This document shows, one piece after another, positions 8,407 through 17,420 of a stretch of 46,922 nucleotides of DNA. Made by a program: the position numbers and the translations under genes. Position 1 is the first letter of the stretch, and each line of letters opens with the position of its first letter. Origin of the DNA: Spirochaetota bacterium (GTDB taxonomy: Bacteria; Spirochaetota; UBA4802; JAFGDQ01); assembly GCA_016932015.1 (NCBI GenBank), contig JAFGDQ010000065.1, forward strand, positions 1-46,922, given 5' to 3'. Below the pieces are notes generated by a model. That model searched no databases and was not told the origin of the DNA. It saw nothing but the letters and a program-made list of their open reading frames with translations.

Positions 8407-9414
8407 TTATTTAAATCTTTTATTTTTATATTTAATAATTAAATCAAAAATACTTTCATCCCCATTGTCTTTTGCTAATGACAATGCATCCTTTTTATTT
8501 ATATCAAAAATATCAATTCTTGCATTATTCTTTAAAAGAATTTCGGCCATGTAATGTAGATTATTAATAGCTGCAATCATAAGAGCTGTCCGGCCGTTTT
8601 TATCCTGAATGTTTATATTACATTTATTTATAATCAATTGTTCTACAGCATCATAATTTTCATTATTTACTGCATGCATTAAAGCAGTCATTCCTGTTTT
8701 GTCCTTAATATTTAAACTGCACCTGTTTTTTATCAGTAACTGTATCAGTTCACAGTAATTGTTTAGTATGGCATGCATTAATGCTGTCTGTCCTTTGTCA
8801 TCCGGAATATCGAGGAACTTTCTGTAACCGGCCAGAATTATTGCCGCCTCATAGTATTGATTCTGAATTGAATATACCAGCGGACTAAAACCGGAATTAT
8901 CTTTTGCTGGTAAATTATTTAATGCCCTGGCTATTACTGTTACAATTGAATTTGCCTGATATTCAATTGCCAGACTTAATGCTGTATTACCGTTAAAATC
9001 CTTAATTGCAGGATCAGCTTTACTGTTTATTAAAAATTTTACAATATCCGGTTTATTACCGGAAACAGCAAACATTAAAGCTGTTGCTCCGTAGCTGTCT
9101 TTCAGGTTTACATCTGCTCCCTGTGATATTAAATACTCGGCAATTTCATAGTAGCCGTATTTGCAGGCATACATCAATGCCGTGATACCGTCATAAGGTG
9201 TGCAGTTTACATTGACTATTTTTTCTTCAATAAACCGCATAGTCATAATCAGATTTCCCGCAGCTACATATTTCAGAAAAGAACTTTCAGGATCGGAATA
9301 GGAATATGAAACTTCACTATTATAAAGTCGTATCTCTTCTGAAGAACAAGCGAGAAAAGCACCTGAAAGATTAATTAATATGATAAGAAAAATAACTGCT
9401 GGAATTATTTTCAT
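8407..9414 (-). CDS. Ankyrin-repeat lipoprotein
   Basis: A 335-residue protein with a signal peptide ending in FLAC (Cys23), an acceptable lipobox, followed by a short linker and about eight ankyrin repeats. The repeats are marked by DGITALM, YGATALM, NGNTALS, SGFSPLV, KGQTALM, TGMTALM, NGRTALM and NKKDALS at roughly 33-residue spacing. Ankyrin repeats bind proteins, and no catalytic domain is visible. The lipase gene starts ten bases downstream, which suggests that the repeat protein scaffolds, chaperones or inhibits the lipase. Ankyrin immunity partners of secreted effectors are known, so that reading is also possible. The 218 bases upstream of it (9415-9632) show no gene. Confidence 0.85.
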   Translation of the reverse strand: MKIIPAVIFLIILINLSGAFLACSSEEIRLYNSEVSYSYSDPESSFLKYVAAGNLIMTMRFIEEKIVNVNCTPYDGITALMYACKYGYYEIAEYLISQGADVNLKDSYGATALMFAVSGNKPDIVKFLINSKADPAIKDFNGNTALSLAIEYQANSIVTVIARALNNLPAKDNSGFSPLVYSIQNQYYEAAIILAGYRKFLDIPDDKGQTALMHAILNNYCELIQLLIKNRCSLNIKDKTGMTALMHAVNNENYDAVEQLIINKCNINIQDKNGRTALMIAAINNLHYMAEILLKNNARIDIFDINKKDALSLAKDNGDESIFDLIIKYKNKRFK

Positions 9415-9632
9415 TTTATCTGATATACGTAAAATGTAATGAGAAAGTTAATAATTGCTATAGGTTATTCTTAATAAACAAACTCTGCATTATCAACATT
9501 TTTTTATTAAAATCTCCAGATTATCCTGGTTATGACCTGCTTGACCAAAAGAATTCAATAGTTTCTGTTTGTTATTTTAAACAAAAGTATTTAAATTATT
9601 TCTATATCAAAACACGTAAACAAGGTTATAAT

Positions 9633-10220
9633 TTATTGTTTTGAATGTTTATTTATGAATTCTTTAATATTGCTCTTATGATTTATAAAAATCAATATCG
9701 CAGTACAGGCAGCCCCTGTGGATGCTGCAGGATTTAAATCATAAGTTATCATAGTTCCCGCAGCAAGTGTTAAGATCATAAAAAAAGAGGCGATAAATGG
9801 TGTCCGAACAATGAAATATACAATTACCCAGCTTCCTGCAGCAATAGCTGCCCATAACGGCGTAAAAACCAGTGTAAACCCAAGATAATTAGCTACGCCT
9901 TTACCTCCGCGAAACTGATGAAAACACGGATATTTATTTCCAAGAATCAGAAAAAAACCGGCAACAGGAACAAATTCAGCTTGCAATATGTAAATACAAA
10001 GAAATGCAATTCCTATTGCTCTTCCGACATCCAGCAATAGAATAAAAACAGCCCATAGCTTACCGGCCTGTCTGTAAATATTGGTAGTGCCCGGATTGCC
10101 GCTGAATTTGCTTCTCGGATCTTCTTTACCTGTAATCTTAAAAAGCAGTATCGCGAAATTAATAGATCCGGCCAGATAAACTGTGATACAAAGAAAAACA
10201 ATTTTTATCATATCTGTCAT
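9633..10220 (-). CDS. plsY: Glycerol-3-phosphate acyltransferase PlsY (cluster paralogue)
   Basis: A 195-residue integral membrane enzyme with about five transmembrane segments. The PlsY motifs are seen: GSIN (18-21), the glycerol-phosphate loop SGNPGTTNIYR (40-50) and FRGGKGVA (103-110). PlsY transfers an acyl chain from acyl-phosphate, not from acyl-ACP, to glycerol-3-phosphate. SGNPGTTN differs from the common SGNIGATN and may mark a specialised paralogue. It is the last gene of the long minus-strand unit, 14 bases after the dehydratase-PPTase gene. Its acyl-phosphate could come from the DhaL-DegV protein encoded at 26218. The enzyme family is firm, and dedication to the cluster product is inferred from position. 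Confidence 0.88.
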   Translation of the reverse strand: MTDMIKIVFLCITVYLAGSINFAILLFKITGKEDPRSKFSGNPGTTNIYRQAGKLWAVFILLLDVGRAIGIAFLCIYILQAEFVPVAGFFLILGNKYPCFHQFRGGKGVANYLGFTLVFTPLWAAIAAGSWVIVYFIVRTPFIASFFMILTLAAGTMITYDLNPAASTGAACTAILIFINHKSNIKEFINKHSKQ

Positions 10221-10234
10221 AACATCACCCTGCT

Positions 10235-11740
10235 CTATAATTCAACCACAGTAAACAAATGATTGTCAACAACATCGTGATATGCAGTTATTTCAGCACC
10301 GTTTAATATGAATGTGCTTTTTGATTTTTCTATGCCGGTTACTTTGACCAGTTTCCACGACTCCGCAAGTTTAATATCCAGAGCCTTGGTTACAGCTTCT
10401 TTAACTGACCAGGCTCTTAGGCATGAACTTACTCTGTCAAGCTTTGACGAAGCAACGGTCTTTTCCTCTTCCGCGCTTATATAGAAATGTGCGGTTTTCA
10501 GCAATCTTTCTGAAACAGCTTCAACATCAATGCCTATTCGTTTAAGGGATACAGCTGCAACAGCAAAACGGTTGTCATGAGATACTGAACAGTTAAAGGG
10601 AATACTTCCGTCTGACACAGGACATTTTGGATATTTATTATCGGACATTGTAATAATTTCATCTGCAGGAATTGAAACGCAATTCTGGTCGAGTTTTCTT
10701 GTAAGCTGTTTACAGGCTAATCTCGCACTTATGAAACTTTTCCTGCGTTTATCAGTCATTGATTCCTGTCTCGTAAATTCTTCAGGTGATAAAGCTTTTA
10801 CAGCAAAATCCGGAACAGATTCAATTTCAATAACTGAATAATTTCTGCACTTTTGAGAAATATTCGTCAAAGAATCACAATTCTTTCTGATAATCCAATC
10901 CGGCGGGTTTTGACTACTTTTGTTTATATCTCTCATTATAATGCCGGAAGCAGATTCACACGGATTACCATTAAGGTCATAGATATAAATTTCAAATACA
11001 AGATTGCCTGAGCCGTCCTCACAGGGTATTACTCTTACAAAATACTCCTCCCCCGGAACAGCGGGTTTATGAATGATTCGTCTTTTAAAGCTTACAGGAA
11101 AGGCAATAGTATTATGATATCTCTGTCCCCATATATTGGCGACATGAAGCGCTGCATCAAATACAAACGGAGAACCTAACGGGCCGTCAGCATTATCGAG
11201 AGCCCTTGCGAATATTCTGCCCGTTGCACCTGAAGGCGTAAGATATACAGTGTTTGAAATATTCTGAAATGCAGGGCCGAAAAAAATAAGTTCTTTATAA
11301 ATTTTTTCCACAGGAACCCTGAAGCATATACCGTCAAGCGCGGAAGCTGTATCATAAGTCAGATTTTTCCAGGCCAGAAAATCCTTACGAAACTCCAGAT
11401 TTACATATTCTACTGAGCGGGTAATTCCTGTTTTTTGTAACTTTTTTTTAGTCAGAAGTTTGGATATTACCGAACCGTCTTTATGAATTTCAAGCTGGTT
11501 TAACACATATACGCTTGTCTGGCCCGGTTCAAGTTCAATTAATTTATTAAATGAAGCATTGTAAAGATGCAAAGCATTTATATCTGGTATTTGTTTCTGT
11601 ATGACTGAAGACAGAACCTGGCATATTTCTACAGCAGGTACAAATGTCAATTTACCCTGATGATGATCAAAGATATACTCCGGAATGTGAATTTCAAATG
11701 GCAGCGATACTGTATCTATTACTTTGGAAAATTCTTCCAT
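10235..11740 (-). CDS. Fused PKS-type dehydratase and Sfp-type phosphopantetheinyl transferase
   Basis: A 501-residue two-domain protein. Residues 15-270 resemble a polyketide-synthase double-hotdog dehydratase. H26 lies in DHHQGKLTFVP, the HxxxGxxxxP motif with Gly replaced by Lys. GPAFQ lies in the second hotdog, and D195AALH199 is the DxxxQ/H motif. Residues 310-501 are a phosphopantetheinyl transferase with GIDVE (403-407) and W444SVKEA, which bind Mg and CoA. The second domain would convert the three cluster ACPs to holo form. The first may dehydrate 3-hydroxyacyl intermediates or act on a bound partner. The gene overlaps the upstream thioesterase gene by 22 bases, which indicates tight coupling. 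Both catalytic dehydratase residues appear present. Domain calls are strong, activity inferred. Confidence 0.82.
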   Translation of the reverse strand: MEEFSKVIDTVSLPFEIHIPEYIFDHHQGKLTFVPAVEICQVLSSVIQKQIPDINALHLYNASFNKLIELEPGQTSVYVLNQLEIHKDGSVISKLLTKKKLQKTGITRSVEYVNLEFRKDFLAWKNLTYDTASALDGICFRVPVEKIYKELIFFGPAFQNISNTVYLTPSGATGRIFARALDNADGPLGSPFVFDAALHVANIWGQRYHNTIAFPVSFKRRIIHKPAVPGEEYFVRVIPCEDGSGNLVFEIYIYDLNGNPCESASGIIMRDINKSSQNPPDWIIRKNCDSLTNISQKCRNYSVIEIESVPDFAVKALSPEEFTRQESMTDKRRKSFISARLACKQLTRKLDQNCVSIPADEIITMSDNKYPKCPVSDGSIPFNCSVSHDNRFAVAAVSLKRIGIDVEAVSERLLKTAHFYISAEEEKTVASSKLDRVSSCLRAWSVKEAVTKALDIKLAESWKLVKVTGIEKSKSTFILNGAEITAYHDVVDNHLFTVVEL

Positions 11741-12198
11741 AGTTCTACCGTCTTTGGATCAACCGCCACAGGTATTCCAGAATTATTCAGTGCGCAGTGT
11801 TTTGTATATCCCATACAGGAGATATCTCCTGATTCGGCATGAGTTATTACATAATTAAACTGCAGTTTGACACGATGCAGTTCATCAGGTCGGGTATAAA
11901 TATACATAAGATCATCATAATAAAGTGCGCGAAAATACTGTATCCTTTGATCTATAATCGGATATACATATCCGCTCTCCTCTATATCAAAGTACGGATA
12001 GTTTGCGTCGCGCATTAGTGAGGCGCGTCCAAGTTCAAAGTATCGCAAATAATTTGAATGATATACTACTCGAGAGCGGTCGGTATCGGCATACAATGTT
12101 CTATGGCGGCACTTATGCCATACCAGGCCTGTGGAAAGTTCTGTTACATACTGTTCGGTTTTTTTATATGACTCGATTTTAAACGGTTTCGGTTTCAT
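11719..12198 (-). CDS. Acyl-thioesterase, 4HBT/YbgC-like hotdog
   Basis: A 159-residue hotdog protein with the YbgC-type signature YADTD-RSRVVYHSNYLRYFELGR, where D38 is the expected catalytic aspartate and the HSNY turn and FELGR helix are intact. Such enzymes cleave acyl-CoA or acyl-ACP thioesters. The ATG is preceded by AAAGGAA at good spacing. It follows a ketosynthase gene by one base and overlaps the dehydratase-PPTase gene by 22 bases. It could release the chain from an ACP or clear stalled intermediates. A second thioesterase of the same family is encoded at 25797. Confidence 0.83.
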   Translation of the reverse strand: MKPKPFKIESYKKTEQYVTELSTGLVWHKCRHRTLYADTDRSRVVYHSNYLRYFELGRASLMRDANYPYFDIEESGYVYPIIDQRIQYFRALYYDDLMYIYTRPDELHRVKLQFNYVITHAESGDISCMGYTKHCALNNSGIPVAVDPKTVELWKNFPK

Positions 12199-12199
12199 T

Positions 12200-13465
12200 T
12201 TAAATTCCTTTCAAAATAATACAGCAGTTAGTTCCTCCAAAACCGAAAGCATTCGATAACGCTATTTCATATTTCTGTTTACGGGGAGTGTCAGGTACAA
12301 CATCAATATCATCAAAATCAGGATCCGGGTTATTATTTATCGTTGGCAGAATAATACTTCTATGCATTCCTTCTATTGTCAGGGCAGCTTCAATTGAAGC
12401 GGAACCTGCAAGAGTATGTCCAATCTGCGATTTATTCGCTGACACCGGGATGTGTCCGAGTTTTTTACCGAAAACACCTCTTAAACATTCAACTTCGGTT
12501 TTGTCACCCCTGTATGTTGAGGTTCCGTGAGCATTAATATACTGAATATCTTCTGTACTTAGTTCTGCATCCTCAATCGCGTCCCGTATACATTTAATAA
12601 TTGTATCTGGGCATGGCGTTGTAAAATGATAAGCGTCGGATGTCCAGCCAATGCCCATGACTTCGGCTTTAGGTGTCAGGCCGTATGCTGAGACTGCCTC
12701 CTCAGCAGCAAGTACCAGCGCGCCTGCTCCCTCAGACAGAACGAATCCTTTTCTGTCAGCACTGAATGGCCTGGATGCCGTTCTTATATCATTGAATGCG
12801 CGGTCTTTCGATCTGACCTTTATCGTAGCATTCATATTATCAAATCCGTGAATAATTTCCGGCAAAATCGGCATATCCGCTCCGCCGACTATAGCGAAAT
12901 CGCAGTCCCCGTCACGGATCATCCGCGCACCGATTCCGATTGAATAATTGCCCGAGGCACAGGCGCCCTGAGGCGAAAAGATCGGGCCCTTGAATCCAAG
13001 AAGCATTCCGGCTTTACCTGAAGGAAGATTTCCGCATAAGTTCGGCAGAAGATAAGGACTTACTTTAAGCGGGCTATTGTTCGCAAGATGTTCTGAAGCC
13101 AGCCTGAATGAATCATGTCCGTTTATGCATGATGCCATTAAACATGAAGTTGCAGGCCCGGTTAAATCATCCAGTTCAAGCCCTGCATTCTTAAGTGCCT
13201 GCTTACATACAGCCATTGTCAGAAATATAAATCCTGCGTTCCAGTTATATATTTCCTTTTCGTCTGTAAAATCAAGTTCAACCGGATTCCATCCGGGAAT
13301 TTCGCCTACTGCAATACATTCCGATTTCACTTCAAATTTAGTTAACTTTCTTATACCGGATTCCGATTTCTCGGCTTTATCCCATGTTTCCCGGAATGTT
13401 TTTCCAAGGGGGGTTATCGCATCATAACCAATAATAAATACTCTTCTGTTTTTTGGGGCTTTCAT
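12200..13465 (-). CDS. Beta-ketoacyl-ACP synthase, FabF-like
   Basis: A 421-residue ketosynthase with a complete Cys-His-His triad: C169 in GACASG, H313 in NAHGTST and H350 in SQIGHTLAG. The glycine-rich end FGFGGTNC is intact. It catalyses decarboxylative condensation of malonyl-ACP with an acyl-ACP or acyl primer. Length fits FabF. It lies 41 bases after another FabF-like gene that it clearly resembles (NKSQIGH, FGFGG), so the two probably arose by duplication. They could form a heterodimer or serve different elongation stages. In aryl-polyene pathways, extra ketosynthases such as ApeR act at early steps. Confidence 0.88.
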   Translation of the reverse strand: MKAPKNRRVFIIGYDAITPLGKTFRETWDKAEKSESGIRKLTKFEVKSECIAVGEIPGWNPVELDFTDEKEIYNWNAGFIFLTMAVCKQALKNAGLELDDLTGPATSCLMASCINGHDSFRLASEHLANNSPLKVSPYLLPNLCGNLPSGKAGMLLGFKGPIFSPQGACASGNYSIGIGARMIRDGDCDFAIVGGADMPILPEIIHGFDNMNATIKVRSKDRAFNDIRTASRPFSADRKGFVLSEGAGALVLAAEEAVSAYGLTPKAEVMGIGWTSDAYHFTTPCPDTIIKCIRDAIEDAELSTEDIQYINAHGTSTYRGDKTEVECLRGVFGKKLGHIPVSANKSQIGHTLAGSASIEAALTIEGMHRSIILPTINNNPDPDFDDIDVVPDTPRKQKYEIALSNAFGFGGTNCCIILKGI

Positions 13466-13506
13466 TCTTTATTTATACTAACTATCAGTTCATTGCAAAA
13501 TTATTA

Positions 13507-14793
13507 TTAAACACATTTAAAGACAATGCAGGAATTACAGCCTCCAAAACCGAATGAATTCTTTAATAAAAATTCCTGTTCCAGCTTACGCGCACCTTCT
13601 GGAACACAGTCTATCGGAAGTTCAGGATCAGAAGTATAATTAATTGTAGGAAGTATTGTATCCTTAAGCATTCCTTCCATACCGAAAATTGTCTCAATTG
13701 CGCTTGATGCGCCCATCGCGTGCCCGATTTGAGATTTATTTCCTGAAACAGGAGGAGTTTTATTGCAAAACACTTCATTCAGAGCCTTTACTTCAACACT
13801 GTCACCTATTTTTGTTGATGTCGCATGCGCATTGACAGCATCTATATCCTGCGGCTTGATTCCGGCATTGTCTAAACTTTCAGAGACACATCTTCTTACT
13901 GTTTCAAAATTTGGAGCAACAAAGTGGCAGGCATCAGAAGTCATGCTGTATCCGGAAATTTTAATATTATAAACAAGACCATGAGTTTCAGCGAATTCTC
14001 TTGTGCAAATTATTACCGCGCCCGCACCTTCGGAAATGACAAAGCCTCTTCTGTTAACAGAAAACGGTCTGCTTGTTTTCTCCGGCGGATCATGTTCAGT
14101 GCCTTTCTTTGGGCTGTAAGTCCCGTTCATTGAGGCAAAACCGCCTACAATGGGCTCGACCAGAGCGAAATCCACAGCACCGCATATTGCAACATCAGCC
14201 ATTCCCTGACGAAGCAGCATTGCCCCCGCTATAATTGAAGTACACCCTGTGGCGCAGGCTGTTATTGTTGACATAATCGGCCCGGTAGCTTTTGTCATTA
14301 TGGAAACTTTTCCGCCTACCATATTCACACATGAATTAGGATTCGTAAAAGGATGAGGAAGTTTTCCGTTTTCAACTGTCAGTCTGTCCGCTTTAATAAC
14401 AGCATCAAGCCCGCCTACAGCTGAACTGAATGTGACAGCTACCCTTGGTGCTAATCCGGGAGTAATCTCAATCCCGCTTTTTTTCAAGGCTCTGTGAACA
14501 ACAAGCAGTGCATATTTAAAGACAGGAGAAGTCCAGTTAGCAAGCTCTCTTGAGCTGAGGAAAGGATACTTCTCTGTGTCAATGTCATCAACCTGGCCTG
14601 CGACTTTCACGGGAAATTTTTCCCGGACCGGAAAACGGGTTAATTCTCTGATTCCGCATTCCCCTTTAACAGCCCGTTCCCACTGAGTTTCAAAATCAGT
14701 GCCAAGAGGAGATACGCAGTCGTATGCTAAAATAACAGCTTCTTTATTTTCGTTTTTTATCAATTTATTATATACAGCACAAATATATTTCAT
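13507..14793 (-). CDS. Beta-ketoacyl-ACP synthase, FabF-like (second tandem copy)
   Basis: A 428-residue ketosynthase with an intact triad: C180 in TACATGC, H323 in NAHATST and H358 in SQIGHAMGA. It ends in the usual FGFGGCNSC. About 15 N-terminal residues precede the first conserved strand (AVILAYDCVSPLG). The annotated ATG has only a poor, too-close GGGAT upstream, so the true start might lie a few codons downstream. It precedes the other FabF-like gene in the same unit. Substrate preference relative to its neighbour cannot be read from sequence. Confidence 0.86.
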   Translation of the reverse strand: MKYICAVYNKLIKNENKEAVILAYDCVSPLGTDFETQWERAVKGECGIRELTRFPVREKFPVKVAGQVDDIDTEKYPFLSSRELANWTSPVFKYALLVVHRALKKSGIEITPGLAPRVAVTFSSAVGGLDAVIKADRLTVENGKLPHPFTNPNSCVNMVGGKVSIMTKATGPIMSTITACATGCTSIIAGAMLLRQGMADVAICGAVDFALVEPIVGGFASMNGTYSPKKGTEHDPPEKTSRPFSVNRRGFVISEGAGAVIICTREFAETHGLVYNIKISGYSMTSDACHFVAPNFETVRRCVSESLDNAGIKPQDIDAVNAHATSTKIGDSVEVKALNEVFCNKTPPVSGNKSQIGHAMGASSAIETIFGMEGMLKDTILPTINYTSDPELPIDCVPEGARKLEQEFLLKNSFGFGGCNSCIVFKCV

Positions 14794-14901
14794 ATCCCGT
14801 ATAAGCGGAACTTATTTATTATCAGTCAAAAATAATAATGAAGGATGTACATCTTTGGTTTAAATGCAAAAGATAAATAGGTTATGTATTAAATCACACT
14901 G

Positions 14902-15900
14902 CTACCATGGAATAAATTTATAAAGTTTTGCGAACATTTCATAAACCTCTATCCAGTTTTGCAAATCTTTAGTTGTTTTTATATGGCTTCTCTTATTTAC
15001 CATAACCCAGCTCATATGCGCCGCACCGTCTTTACATGTTGAACAGTCACGTGTTGCTGATGTACAACATCTGTGCATAGTCTTCAAATCAGAAGCCCAT
15101 CTGATGAATCTGATGAGTCTTTTCGGCCTCGGGTTCCTGGTATCCAGCGGTTCAGTTACTGAAGGGCACTCCTGCCAGCCAAAAGTACGCCCGAGCATTT
15201 TACCTGTTGTTATTATTTCATGGTAGTATTTACTTGAAATAACTGTATCAGGATAGCTGTCAAGCAGTGAATCCATTTCAGAACGGATATCATTTAACTG
15301 CTGCTCAGTCCATGAAAAGCCGTCTACACCTTCGTCATTTGACAGTAACTGCAGATGCACTTTAAGGCCCGCGTTCTGTATTTTCTTTATAATCCGCTCA
15401 GTTTTTCCTATCTGATTCGGAGTTAGTGTATATAAATAATAGGTATAGTCATCACCTTCATAATGTTTGCTGGATACGGCAAATGCGTCTTTGCCCCTTA
15501 ACAGCTTTTCATCCTCTTCATCTCCCCAGAGAGATATCCCGACCATCATATCAGGAAAACGGTCTCTCGGAACTTTAATAAGGCCGTTTGTTGCGCAGTA
15601 TGTAGGAAGTCTTTTGTAAAACGCTTCAACTCTGTCAAGATGAAGCGTTGGTTCCCCGCCAATCAGAATAGCAAGGTTCACTCCTCTTTCCTTCTCTTTA
15701 TCTATAAAATCTTCCCATTTTTTAATATCCTTTTCTTCATCCGCTGCTTTGTGTTCGTCGGATGAAAAGAAAAAACATCCCTTGCAGCGAAGATTACACT
15801 GATTTGTTACGTCGTATATTGAACTGCGTATGTTTAAACTGGAAATATTTTTATAACGATTATACCATTCTTCATCTAATAATGAGCTGACTGTCTCCAT
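14902..15900 (-). CDS. Radical SAM enzyme with C-terminal cysteine cluster (paralogue B)
   Basis: A 332-residue radical SAM protein. The core motif C35-NLR-C39-KG-C42 follows the first strand (SIYDVTNQC), and GGEPTL is the SAM-binding GGE motif near residue 80. The C-terminus carries C278-C279-x6-C286-x2-C289, which suggests a second Fe-S cluster. The protein is plainly related to the 365-residue protein encoded upstream (15970-17067), which has the same motif layout. AGGAAA gives a good ribosome binding site. It lies between ACP/dehydratase genes and ketosynthase genes, so its substrate may be an ACP-bound or released chain. SPASM-type peptide maturases are an alternative, but no precursor peptide is visible. 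Confidence 0.82.
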   Translation of the reverse strand: METVSSLLDEEWYNRYKNISSLNIRSSIYDVTNQCNLRCKGCFFFSSDEHKAADEEKDIKKWEDFIDKEKERGVNLAILIGGEPTLHLDRVEAFYKRLPTYCATNGLIKVPRDRFPDMMVGISLWGDEEDEKLLRGKDAFAVSSKHYEGDDYTYYLYTLTPNQIGKTERIIKKIQNAGLKVHLQLLSNDEGVDGFSWTEQQLNDIRSEMDSLLDSYPDTVISSKYYHEIITTGKMLGRTFGWQECPSVTEPLDTRNPRPKRLIRFIRWASDLKTMHRCCTSATRDCSTCKDGAAHMSWVMVNKRSHIKTTKDLQNWIEVYEMFAKLYKFIPW

Positions 15901-15969
15901 TTATCTTTCCTGATGTTTTTTACTATTTAATATAAAATCAATAAAAGCTATTTAAAACTGACTATATTT

Positions 15970-17067
15970 TTATAATTCAAATCCCGGCGGCGGATACATA
16001 TCTTCACAAAGGTTTTTTCCTTTATCATATCCTCTTACCCAAATAGCGAGATACGTATCTACATAATCAAGCCATGACTTGAAAGTTTCGGGATCAATAG
16101 CGTGACGGTACATCCTTGCAGTAACTACCGCACTTCCTGCCGCGTAATGCCTGCAGTCATCGCAATCCGTATCAGGGACACAGCAGGCAGCGCTTCTGTC
16201 CCAGGTAAGATCCGTCCTGTATTGCCGGAATGAACGTCCGAGTCCTATATCCTTTGAAGGATTCATTCTCGGGTATGGACATGAATACAGATTATGAAGC
16301 GAGCTCGCATGAGTATGAGCTACAGCACTATATGGAGAAAAGAGTACTACATCCGGATACTTATCAAGTAAATCCAGCATCACTGACCGCGTGCGTTTTA
16401 ATGAATCAGTATCGTGTCTGAGCGAGCCGTTATATCCAACCGGTGAAGAAAACATATTAAAAGTTATTTTACAGTCAGCATCTTTAATAATATCGATTAC
16501 TTCATAAACTTCATCAATATTTTCTCTTGTAAATGTATATACGAATACTGCTCTGGGATCGCCTTTATAATTCTTAATCTGCTTTTTCAGGAGATCCTTT
16601 GCCTTTCTTGTTCTGTAACTGGTTTCGTCATTTCCCCACACGGAAATATGAATCATATAGTCAACACTTCTGTCAATATGCTTAACCCCGTTTGTGGCAA
16701 TGCTGCCGAGCGGAATAATATCATAACAAACCTGAAGCAGTTCAGGGGAAAGAGAAGGCTCCGCTCCTGCAAGAACAACATAGGTTATTCCACGGTTCTT
16801 TTCATTCACCATAAGAGCACGCCATGCTTCAGTATCACGGTTTTCTTTAGCGAACTGTTTCTCTCCTTCATAATAATAGCAGCCGTCGCATTTAAGATTA
16901 CAGCGGTTACTCATGTCATATGTCGTTTCCCGCAGAAAAAAATACTTTCTGACTTTTTCCCAGCGTTCGCGAACAATACTGTCCGATATTAATTCGGAAA
17001 ATTTCCACTTCCTGTTTATCAGGTCATTAGCAGATTTTGGAAGAATATTTGTATCAGTTGAATGCAT
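15970..17067 (-). CDS. Radical SAM enzyme with C-terminal cysteine cluster (paralogue A)
   Basis: A 365-residue radical SAM protein. Cluster-binding cysteines are C56-NLK-C60-DG-C63 in MSNRCNLKCDGC, and GAEPSL stands where the GGE motif is expected. The C-terminal C295-C296-x5-C302-x2-C305 mirrors the paralogue downstream and suggests an auxiliary Fe-S cluster. The gene starts five bases after the ACP gene, so the two are likely translated together. The close ACP link hints at an ACP-bound substrate. The change of GGE to GAE is unusual but tolerated in some members. The reaction is unknown. Confidence 0.82.
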   Translation of the reverse strand: MHSTDTNILPKSANDLINRKWKFSELISDSIVRERWEKVRKYFFLRETTYDMSNRCNLKCDGCYYYEGEKQFAKENRDTEAWRALMVNEKNRGITYVVLAGAEPSLSPELLQVCYDIIPLGSIATNGVKHIDRSVDYMIHISVWGNDETSYRTRKAKDLLKKQIKNYKGDPRAVFVYTFTRENIDEVYEVIDIIKDADCKITFNMFSSPVGYNGSLRHDTDSLKRTRSVMLDLLDKYPDVVLFSPYSAVAHTHASSLHNLYSCPYPRMNPSKDIGLGRSFRQYRTDLTWDRSAACCVPDTDCDDCRHYAAGSAVVTARMYRHAIDPETFKSWLDYVDTYLAIWVRGYDKGKNLCEDMYPPPGFEL

Positions 17068-17072
17068 TTTTC

Positions 17073-17351
17073 TTATTTATCTTTCAGTTCCTTCATAATA
17101 TATTCTGCAATCAGACGGATATTTTTTAAAGTCGGATAATCATCTTCATCTATAACGATATCGTATTCATCCTGAAGTACAAGTGCAACAGTTGTTAGAT
17201 CCATGCTGTCTATTCCGAGTTCATCAATAAGGTCAAGTTCCGGATCAAAAGTATCAGGTGTAATATCTTCAAGCTTAAGTTCAGATATTACTACCTCTGC
17301 AACTTTAAGGGTTATATTTTTAAGATCAACATCCTCAATATTTACTGCCAT
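17073..17351 (-). CDS. Acyl carrier protein
   Basis: A 92-residue ACP. The phosphopantetheine attachment serine lies in LGIDSMDLT, after an acidic helix-1 region, and the rest is strongly acidic as expected. A strong GGAGGAG sequence precedes the ATG. It sits 69 bases after the dehydratase gene and five bases before a radical SAM gene. With two other ACPs in the locus, it may carry a specific stage such as the starter, the growing polyene or the radical SAM substrate. The DSM signature differs from the DSI of the other two. Confidence 0.88.
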   Translation of the reverse strand: MAVNIEDVDLKNITLKVAEVVISELKLEDITPDTFDPELDLIDELGIDSMDLTTVALVLQDEYDIVIDEDDYPTLKNIRLIAEYIMKELKDK

Positions 17352-17420
17352 GAGTCTCCTCCGTAATTGAAATAAAAAGTAACAAATGCACCGGTTTTCA
17401 TAACAATCCTGTGCTGAAAT

